NCBI GenBank assembly: GCA_016219545.1
Contig: JACRMH010000003.1
Span: 124,001-188,000, forward strand
Source: Chloroflexota bacterium
Lineage (GTDB): Bacteria; Chloroflexota; Anaerolineae; Anaerolineales; Villigracilaceae
Direction: 5' to 3'
Length of the DNA stretch: 64,000 bases
Each line of letters begins with the position of its first letter. The stretch's first letter is position 1. Below are positions 57,882-64,000 of this stretch, piece by piece. The notes beneath the pieces were generated by a model. The model was given only the letters and a program-made list of their open reading frames with translations. It was not told where the DNA came from and made no database searches. Both the position numbers and the translations under genes were made by a program.

Positions 57882-58325
57882 TTACTTATCCATCTTCTTC
57901 GCGGCATCTGTTAACAACACCAGCGCTTCGCTGACTCTCTTTTGATCTTCCGCGCTCAACGTGGCGGCGAGATCATCCATCCAGCGGTAGCGTTCTTCGA
58001 TCCCTTGCTTGATGAAGTTCGAGCCTTTGGCGCTCATGGTCAACAGTTTGGCGCGGCGGTCGCTGGGATCTTCGGCGCGTTCAAGATAACCGCCCTGCAC
58101 GAGTTTCTCCACCAGTTGACTGGAGGCCGCGGCAGTAATGTCGAAGCGTTCGCTGATCTCGGACATTTTGCAGGGACCTCTGTGATGCAGCTGCATCAGG
58201 ATGCTGAATTGTGGCATGGAAAGTCCCGTGCTCTTGGCAAATTGATTCCAGCCGCGCATGGAGCGGTGCATGAAGACATCCATCCAGGCGCGCAGGGTTT
58301 GGGAAAACAAAGTGGGTTTGGTCAT
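57882..58325 (-). CDS. MarR-family transcriptional regulator
   Basis: 147 residues. Winged helix: LSMPQFSILMQLHHRGPCKM, ISERFDITAAASSQLVEKLV, and the beta wing ERAEDPSDRRAKLLTMSAKG. It is expected to repress its own operon with the ABC exporter, released by a small aromatic or toxic ligand. The next gene follows after a 240-base gap that holds a foldback element. The promoter region holds palindromes suited to MarR binding. Confidence 0.93.
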   Translation of the reverse strand: MTKPTLFSQTLRAWMDVFMHRSMRGWNQFAKSTGLSMPQFSILMQLHHRGPCKMSEISERFDITAAASSQLVEKLVQGGYLERAEDPSDRRAKLLTMSAKGSNFIKQGIEERYRWMDDLAATLSAEDQKRVSEALVLLTDAAKKMDK

Positions 58326-58784
58326 AGTTAAGCCTTCTTTTTAGTTAAGCGGGCTGAACTATATACGCGACTTGACTATTCGTCAAGGGAGGAGGGATAA
58401 GAGAAGTGTTAGAGAATTGGGGAATGTAAAAGGGAGAAGTAAAAAGTGACGGTCACCCGCTTCGCGAAGGTGACCGTCACTTGGTTTTCTCATTCACACC
58501 ATTCTGCTTGAAAGTTTGATCTAAGTCAGAGAGATTGTCCCCATAAAACAATGTGTTCTGTGTAATCGGTTTTGGCATGACGATTGTCCTTTTTTAGGGA
58601 TTATCCCCCCAGGAAACAAAACTATCAAAAATGCTGTTTGAAATGGCCGTAACCTATTCAAGTGAAGAGCGACATGAGAGGAGTATGAAGGGATGATTAG
58701 CCGCACCTTTTTAACTTTAATATTCCCTCAATGGGGGCGCGCGAACCTAAAAAACAAAACGCCCCATAAGGGACGTTTATTCTC
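58326..58784. other. intergenic region upstream of the MarR gene
   Basis: 458 bases holding the MarR promoter and a strong hairpin at 58445-58483 (AGTGACGGTCACC and complement, arms of 13-14 bases). The rest is AT-rich with no gene I can support. Confidence 0.5.
58343..58386 (-). promoter_or_regulatory. MarR promoter with inverted-repeat operators
   Basis: TTGACG (58386-58381), 17 bases, TATAGT (58363-58358). The -35 lies in TTGAC-N5-GTCAA (58372-58386), and the -10 edge lies in the near-palindrome AGTTCAGCCCGCTTAACT (58360-58343, minus strand). Either could be the MarR site. Confidence 0.7.
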
Positions 58785-58874
58785 TGGCGGAGAGGGCGGG
58801 ATTCGAACCCGCGAACCTTTGTGGGTTACACGCTTTCCAAGCGTGCGCGCTAAGCCAGACTACGCGACCTCTCC
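58785..58874 (-). tRNA. tRNA-Ser (anticodon GGA)
   Basis: Read on the minus strand it begins GGAGAGG and ends CCTCTCC-G-CCA, with the CCA encoded at 58787-58785. The acceptor stem is GGAGAGG/CCTCTCC. The anticodon loop CTTGGAAAG lies in a CACGC/GCGTG stem, so the anticodon is GGA, reading UCC and UCU. The T-loop GGTTCGAATCC and a long variable arm, as in type II Ser tRNAs, are present. Total about 90 bases with CCA. Confidence 0.95.
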
Positions 58875-59253
58875 ATTTTCAAACGCGCAGATTATACCAC
58901 AAGGATTTTAAGGGCTTTTTGATTTGGAAAACCTGTTTTGGAGGAAAACCAATTTAGAACAGACCAGATCACAGGTCCAGAATGAACGCAATAAAGATTT
59001 TAGTACCTCAAAAAAAGTTATGGGCAGTCAACTTACAAAACAGATAAGTCGCAGCAAGGTTTAATTATAGACTCATAGAAACCATCATGTTATTTTAATG
59101 TAACAAATTTTATAAAAAAAGTCAGCAATTCTGCAGGATACTCCATCTGAACCGGATTTTACGAGCAATAATCCATATTTTTTTGTGTAAATTACTTCCA
59201 ATGGTTTGCACCAGAACAAAAAGAACCTCAAACCTTGGAAGGGAGACCTTAAT
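58875..59253. other. intergenic leader of the cytochrome gene
   Basis: 379 bases of AT-rich DNA between the tRNA and the cytochrome gene. I see GGGAG (59241-59245) as the ribosome site of the cytochrome and no obvious consensus promoter or terminator. Confidence 0.5.
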
Positions 59254-62200
59254 ATGAAAACGATAACCAAAGGATTATTTTCTTCAATAACAGGATTTAT
59301 CGTCACCGGCGTGACTCTATTGACGCTCACCGGCGTGGCCTTTGCCAGCGGCGGCGCCATGTTCAATCCGGGGAGTCTCAATACTGAGGCCGGGTCTCCA
59401 TTAAGCGGTTTCTCATCCCATTCTGAAATTCAAGAATGCAGCACCTGCCATGTCAGCCCGTGGTCAGCCGAAACAATGTCGGACCGCTGTATACAATGCC
59501 ATGAAGACATCACCGCCCAACTCCAGGACCCAACCAGTTTACATGGTCTGATCAGCTTCGGCGAATCAACATTAAACTGCCGCACCTGTCACACTGAGCA
59601 CAAAGGTCCGGTTGGAAACCTAACACAGGCCCCGCCAGACTGGCATCCCCATGACATGCTCGGCTTTTCTTTAAAAGCACATTCCCAAAACGCAGACGGC
59701 ACTCCTTTTAACTGCGAGAATTGTCACGTTAACGGCTATACCAAACCGTTCGACCAACTGATCTGTGCCAACTGTCACCTCAACGTTGACCAAGCCTTTG
59801 CCCAGCAACACATCCTAACCTTTTGGACGGACTGCCGCGCATGTCATGATGGGTTGGATTCACGCGGTTCAAACTTCGACCATAATCAGGTCTCGTTCAA
59901 ATTGGAAGGGGCCCACGCTGACACATCCTGCGCCGAATGTCACGTCAATGCACGCAACCTGAACGACTTGCGCAACACACCGCAGGATTGTTTTTCCTGT
60001 CATGCAGATAAAGACGAACATATGGGCAAGTTTGGAACTCAATGCGGTGTTTGCCATACCCCCGAAGCCTGGAATAAGGTCGGACAATTCGATCATAACC
60101 TGGCAGATTTCAAATTAACAGGCAAGCATACAAACGCAGACTGCAAAGCCTGCCATATCAACGATCAATATAAAGGCACGCCGAAAGACTGCTTCTCATG
60201 CCATGCCAATGTAGATAAACACGCCGGCAAATTCGGCACAGACTGCGCCACCTGTCACGTAACAGACGGATGGCCAAACCCGATAGACCATTCGAAGTTT
60301 GCGTTCCACCTGGATGGTAAACATGCCGCCGTGGCTTGCGAGACCTGCCATACAACCCCGGATTTCAAGAATACACCTTCAACCTGTATTTCCTGCCATG
60401 CAGATGACGATGCACATAAGGGTCAACTTGGAACTCAATGCGGTACCTGCCACACCCCCACGGACTGGTCCAACGCCAGCTTCGATCACAATTCAACTTC
60501 TTTCAAGCTGACAGCTCATAAGTCCACAGCCTGCAAGGACTGCCATGTCAACGGCTATGTCAGGCCATTTGATCAGACCGCCTGTATCAATTGCCACATG
60601 AACATAGACAAGATATTTACCCAGGCGCATGTTCTGACATTCTGGACGAACTGCATGTCCTGTCATGACGGTCTGGATTCGCATGGCAAATCCTTTAACC
60701 ATAATAATGTCGCTTTCCGTCTCGACGGCAAACATGCCGGCGTGCAATGTTCCGCCTGCCACGTTAATGCCCGCACCCTCTCCGACTTAAAGGCAACCCC
60801 ACAGGCTTGTGTGTCCTGCCATCAAAAGAATGACATCCACAAAGGCCAGTTCGGCACGCAATGTGAAGGATGTCATTCGCCCAACGGTTGGAAGCCTGCA
60901 AAAATTGATCATTCCAAATTTGCCTTCAAGTTAGATGGCAAACATGCCAATGTTGCCTGCGAAAGCTGCCATAAGAACAACGTCTTCAAAGGCACGCCCA
61001 TGACTTGTGTCGGCTGTCATAGCGCAAACGATGTTCACAAGGGACAACTCGGCACGAATTGCGCGGCCTGCCACACAGTCAACGGCTGGAAACCCGCCAC
61101 AGTAGATCATAACAAATTCGCCTTCCGTCTCGATGGCAAACACGCCACTGTGGCTTGCGCCTCCTGCCATATCAACGGTGTTCTGAAAGGCACGCCTAAG
61201 GATTGCGCTTCCTGCCATAACAAGAATGATGTACACAAGGGTCAACTCGGCACGAACTGCGCGGCTTGTCACTCACCGAGCGGCTGGAAACCTGCCAAAG
61301 TGGACCATTCGAAGTTCGCCTTCCGTTTGGACGGTAAACACGCCGCTGTGGCCTGCGCCTCCTGCCACATCAATGGAGTCTATAAAGGCACGCCCACCAC
61401 TTGTGCCGGATGCCATACCAAGAACGATATTCACAAGGGCCAACTTGGAACCAACTGCGCATCCTGCCACACAGTCAACGGCTGGAAACCCGCCACAGTA
61501 GATCATTCTAGATTCGCCTTCCGCCTGGACGGTAAACACGTCTCGGTAACTTGCACAGCCTGTCATAAGAATGGTGTCTTCAAAGGCACGCCCATGACTT
61601 GTATCGGCTGCCATAGCGCAAACGATGTCCATAAGGGACAACTCGGCACGAACTGCGCCGCCTGTCACTCACCGAGCGGCTGGAAACCCGCCAAAGTAGA
61701 CCACTCGAAGTTCGCCTTCCGCCTGGACGGTAAACATGCCGCTGTAGCTTGCGCCTCCTGCCATATCAATGGAGTCTATAAAGGCACGCCCACCACTTGT
61801 GCCGGATGCCATACCAAGAACGATGTCCATAGCGGCCGACTTGGCACCAATTGCGCATCCTGCCATACAGTCAACGGCTGGAAACCGACCACCTTCAACC
61901 ACAACAATTCCGCTTTCAAGCTGACGGGTAAACATGTTTCTGTCACTTGTGCCCAATGCCATAAGGATAAACTTTTCAAGGGCACGCCCATGACTTGTGT
62001 AGGCTGTCATGCTGGAAGGGATGCTCATAACGGTACACTCGGAACGGACTGCGCAGCCTGTCACTCCACCTCGGCTTGGAAACCTGCCTCATTCGATCAC
62101 AACAAGTCCGCCTTCCCGCTGACCGGAAAGCACACTTCCGTCACATGTGCCGGCTGCCATAAGAACAATGTTTTCAAGGGCACACCTAAAGACTGCTATT

Positions 62201-63276
62201 CCTGCCATGCCGGAAGGGATACCCACAAAGGTACACTTGGAACAAACTGCGCTTCATGTCACGCCACCTCGGGCTGGAAGCCTGCCTCATTCGATCACAA
62301 CAAGTCCGCTTTCCCGTTGACCGGAAAGCACACCAGCGTCACATGTGCCGGCTGTCATAAGAACAATGTCTTCAAAGGCACACCTAAAGACTGCTATTCC
62401 TGCCATGCCGGAAGAGATGCTCACAACGGTACCCTTGGAACGAACTGCGCTTCATGTCACGCCACCTCGGGCTGGAAGCCTGCCTCATTCGATCACAACA
62501 AGTCCGCCTTCCCACTGACCGGCAGGCACACCGGTGTTGCATGTGCCAGTTGCCATAAGAACAATATCTTCAAGGGCACACCAAAAGACTGCTATTCCTG
62601 TCATGCCGGAAGAGATGCTCACAACGGTACACTTGGAACGAACTGCGCCGCCTGTCACGCCACCTCGGGCTGGAAACCTGCCACATTCAACCATAACCAG
62701 TCCGCCTTCCCGTTGACCGGCGCACACACCAGCGTTGCATGCGCGCGCTGTCATGTCAACAACGTCTTCAAAGGCACGCCCACTAATTGTTTCGCCTGCC
62801 ACGCTGGAAAGGATGCTCACAACGGCGCCTTTGGAACAAGCTGCGGATCCTGTCACTCCACTTCAGCCTGGAAGCCTGCCTCGTTCGACCATAGCAAATC
62901 CGCCTTCCCGCTGACCGGCAGGCACACCGGTGTTGCATGTGCCAGTTGTCATAGGAACGGAGTCTACAAAGGCACGCCTAAAGACTGCTACTCCTGTCAC
63001 GCCGGAAATGATGCCCACAACGGAGCTTATGGAACAAACTGCGGATCCTGTCACACCACCTCGGGCTGGAAACCTGCCAACTTCTCGCACAGCTTCCCGC
63101 TGAATCACGGAGGTGCCGGGTCCAAATGTGCTACTTGTCATCCAAACAAAACATCTTCCTACACTTGTTTTGGGTGCCACGAACATACGTCTACTAACAT
63201 GGCAGATAAGCACAGAAACGTTAATGGCTATGCCGAGAATAAGTGCGCAAGCTGTCACCCGAACGGCAAAGACTAA
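59254..63276 (+). CDS. giant secreted multihaem c-type cytochrome, 57 CXXCH motifs
   Basis: 1,340 residues from ATG 59254 (GGGAG upstream). Signal peptide (GVTLLTLTGVAFASGG) sends it outside. Counting by eye I find 57 CXXCH haem-binding motifs, residue 62 to the end, without CXXXCH variants. From about residue 499 they fall into 66-residue units with three motifs spaced 11, 13 and 27 residues apart: for example C..CH, KNNVFKGTPKD, C..CH, DTHKGTLGTN, C..CH, GWKPASFDH, GKH. Each such unit has exactly three other His (DxH, FDH, GKH), enough for a second axial ligand per haem. It is probably a long chain of bis-His haems for extracellular or periplasmic electron transfer. No other cytochrome, oxidase or ccm gene is nearby. 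Confidence 0.93.
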   Translation: MKTITKGLFSSITGFIVTGVTLLTLTGVAFASGGAMFNPGSLNTEAGSPLSGFSSHSEIQECSTCHVSPWSAETMSDRCIQCHEDITAQLQDPTSLHGLISFGESTLNCRTCHTEHKGPVGNLTQAPPDWHPHDMLGFSLKAHSQNADGTPFNCENCHVNGYTKPFDQLICANCHLNVDQAFAQQHILTFWTDCRACHDGLDSRGSNFDHNQVSFKLEGAHADTSCAECHVNARNLNDLRNTPQDCFSCHADKDEHMGKFGTQCGVCHTPEAWNKVGQFDHNLADFKLTGKHTNADCKACHINDQYKGTPKDCFSCHANVDKHAGKFGTDCATCHVTDGWPNPIDHSKFAFHLDGKHAAVACETCHTTPDFKNTPSTCISCHADDDAHKGQLGTQCGTCHTPTDWSNASFDHNSTSFKLTAHKSTACKDCHVNGYVRPFDQTACINCHMNIDKIFTQAHVLTFWTNCMSCHDGLDSHGKSFNHNNVAFRLDGKHAGVQCSACHVNARTLSDLKATPQACVSCHQKNDIHKGQFGTQCEGCHSPNGWKPAKIDHSKFAFKLDGKHANVACESCHKNNVFKGTPMTCVGCHSANDVHKGQLGTNCAACHTVNGWKPATVDHNKFAFRLDGKHATVACASCHINGVLKGTPKDCASCHNKNDVHKGQLGTNCAACHSPSGWKPAKVDHSKFAFRLDGKHAAVACASCHINGVYKGTPTTCAGCHTKNDIHKGQLGTNCASCHTVNGWKPATVDHSRFAFRLDGKHVSVTCTACHKNGVFKGTPMTCIGCHSANDVHKGQLGTNCAACHSPSGWKPAKVDHSKFAFRLDGKHAAVACASCHINGVYKGTPTTCAGCHTKNDVHSGRLGTNCASCHTVNGWKPTTFNHNNSAFKLTGKHVSVTCAQCHKDKLFKGTPMTCVGCHAGRDAHNGTLGTDCAACHSTSAWKPASFDHNKSAFPLTGKHTSVTCAGCHKNNVFKGTPKDCYSCHAGRDTHKGTLGTNCASCHATSGWKPASFDHNKSAFPLTGKHTSVTCAGCHKNNVFKGTPKDCYSCHAGRDAHNGTLGTNCASCHATSGWKPASFDHNKSAFPLTGRHTGVACASCHKNNIFKGTPKDCYSCHAGRDAHNGTLGTNCAACHATSGWKPATFNHNQSAFPLTGAHTSVACARCHVNNVFKGTPTNCFACHAGKDAHNGAFGTSCGSCHSTSAWKPASFDHSKSAFPLTGRHTGVACASCHRNGVYKGTPKDCYSCHAGNDAHNGAYGTNCGSCHTTSGWKPANFSHSFPLNHGGAGSKCATCHPNKTSSYTCFGCHEHTSTNMADKHRNVNGYAENKCASCHPNGKD
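60748..63133 (+). repeat. tandem 198-bp coding repeats of the cytochrome
   Basis: Twelve three-haem units in tandem: the first at 60748 (210 bp, with four extra residues), then eleven of 198 bp from 60958; the last begins at 62938. Near-identical pairs occur, such as units at 61354 and 61750 separated by two units (396 bp) and units beginning at 62146 and 62344. The DNA similarity implies recent duplication or gene conversion. Confidence 0.85.
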
Positions 63277-63286
63277 GAACTTGAAT

Positions 63287-63322
63287 AAAAAATCCCGCAC
63301 CCATATGGATGCGGGATTTTTT
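63287..63322 (+). terminator. intrinsic terminator of the cytochrome gene
   Basis: AAAAAATCCCGCA and its complement form a 13-bp stem with a 10-base loop and a T run, 11 bases after the stop. The symmetry lets it act on both strands. Confidence 0.9.
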
Positions 63323-63425
63323 ATTTTTACGCGACTTAATTTTGATTCTTCATGGCGAGACCCCGCATCTTCTCTTAACTTTTAGCGGGTTCCCCAGCTT
63401 GACATTCGCCACGCTGACGAAGCTC

Positions 63426-64000
63426 TTACGGCATCAACACATCCTTCGCCCACTCGCGTTCGGCTTTATACCAATCAATTAAATTCTTGATTCCTTCGCT
63501 CAAATTAACCTGCGGATTCCATCCAAGCATTTCGCGCGCCTTGGTCACATTGGCTTGATTCATGAACATATCCGCCAGGTTGGGCGGACCATACTGCACA
63601 TTGGCTTTTTTACCGGTCAATTCCTCAACCAACTCAACCAGCCCATTGATGGAAATCACTTCATGTCCGCCGAGGTTGATGACTTCACAGCCTAGCGGTT
63701 TGAGGGCTGCTATCGTACCGCGCGCAATGTCATCCACGTAGGTGAATCCGCGTGATTGTTTTCCATCCCCGTTGATGCGGACCGGTTCCCCTTCCATGAT
63801 CCACTTCACGAAGCGGAAGATTGCCAGGTCAGGTCTGCCCGCGGGCCCATAGACCGTGAAATAGCGGACGATGGTCACATCAATATCATAAAGATGATGA
63901 TAGGAATGCGCCAATGCCTCCGCGCCTTTTTTGCTGGCGGCATAAGGCTGCATCGGCTCACTGCTTGATGCGGTTTCTGGCGTCGGGTATTCAGGATTCT
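63426..64000 (-). CDS. NAD-dependent epimerase/dehydratase (UDP-sugar type), 5' end beyond window
   Basis: 191 residues visible, the C-terminal half of an extended SDR nucleotide-sugar enzyme such as UDP-glucuronate or UDP-glucose 4-epimerase. Catalytic YAASKKGAE (YxxxK), RYFTVYGPAGRPDLAIFRFV, SRGFTYVDDIARGTIAAL, and the C-terminal LGWNPQVNLSEGIKNLIDWY. The gene runs past the right edge; the NAD-binding N-terminus is not seen. The frame is open upstream of ATG 63953 (reads PETASSSEP), so that ATG is internal. Likely part of surface polysaccharide synthesis. Confidence 0.9.
   Translation of the reverse strand, partial: NPEYPTPETASSSEPMQPYAASKKGAEALAHSYHHLYDIDVTIVRYFTVYGPAGRPDLAIFRFVKWIMEGEPVRINGDGKQSRGFTYVDDIARGTIAALKPLGCEVINLGGHEVISINGLVELVEELTGKKANVQYGPPNLADMFMNQANVTKAREMLGWNPQVNLSEGIKNLIDWYKAEREWAKDVLMP

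Noticed and set aside
58785..58874. tRNA-Ser as integration site of a mobile island
   Set aside because: No integrase gene or duplicated tRNA end was found on either side within the window.
60748..63133. Possible CRISPR or satellite array in the regular 198-bp repeats
   Set aside because: The repeats are translated in frame as three-haem units of one cytochrome; there are no short palindromic repeats with unique spacers and no cas genes.

Overview
The window looks like a chromosomal segment of an Anaerolineae-type Chloroflexota bacterium. This is an inference from gene content and style: an extracytoplasmic vWA protein fused to FHA next to a PP2C phosphatase, DUF2087 regulators, a DUF5667 protein behind an ECF sigma factor, a giant multihaem cytochrome, and no outer-membrane assembly genes. 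Apart from repeats it has no phage or plasmid character. Most genes are housekeeping or biosynthetic, packed in short operons with 1-20 base gaps or ATGA overlaps.

Layout. 1-9.7 kb: penicillin-binding protein (cut by the edge), maf, xpt, a HIT protein carrying a small toxin-antitoxin insertion, guaA, a membrane protein, and the vWA-FHA/PP2C pair. 9.7-18.9 kb: plsY, an SDR protein, a glycosyltransferase, a branched-chain aminotransferase, a DUF2087/GIY-YIG/DUF2087 trio, HXXEE, DUF711, a SpoU-type methyltransferase and a macrodomain protein. 18.9-20.3 kb: infC-rpmI-rplT with its own promoter; infC appears to start at ATC. 20.4-26.3 kb: a Phe/Tyr block (aminotransferase, pheA, then aroH, two DAHP synthases, tyrA) whose four-gene operon begins with an aromatic-rich leader peptide and an intrinsic terminator, a classical attenuator layout. 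27.5-32.2 kb: an ABC-2 exporter, acyl carrier protein and acyl-AMP ligase, then a broken ABC-F gene start and a nucleotidyltransferase. 32.3-50.9 kb: a HerA-like ATPase, the ECF sigma/DUF5667 pair, a PLD lipoprotein, murJ, xseAB, an MrfA-like helicase carrying an HNH domain, a flippase-like membrane protein, YugP, a CtpA protease, a HAD phosphatase and mutL. 51-58.3 kb: RidA, an AT-richer orphan, and a MarR-controlled heterodimeric ABC exporter. 58.8-63.3 kb: tRNA-Ser(GGA), then a 1,340-residue secreted cytochrome in which I count 57 CXXCH motifs, most of them in 66-residue three-haem units. The window ends inside an NAD-dependent epimerase gene.

Two features cut across the map. First, many short arrays of degenerate 7-bp repeats (like the STRR heptamers known from cyanobacteria) lie between genes, at gene ends, and in frame inside genes (mutL, the helicase, the HerA-like ATPase, the SpoU methyltransferase, DUF711). 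Second, several families of dispersed palindromes occur; in several cases the element supplies or overlaps the stop codon of the gene before it.

The most interesting items are the 57-haem cytochrome, the Phe/Tyr attenuator, the heptamer arrays inside genes, the HNH domain nested in the helicase, the ATC start of infC, and the toxin-antitoxin cassette lying between two copies of a HIT-gene end.
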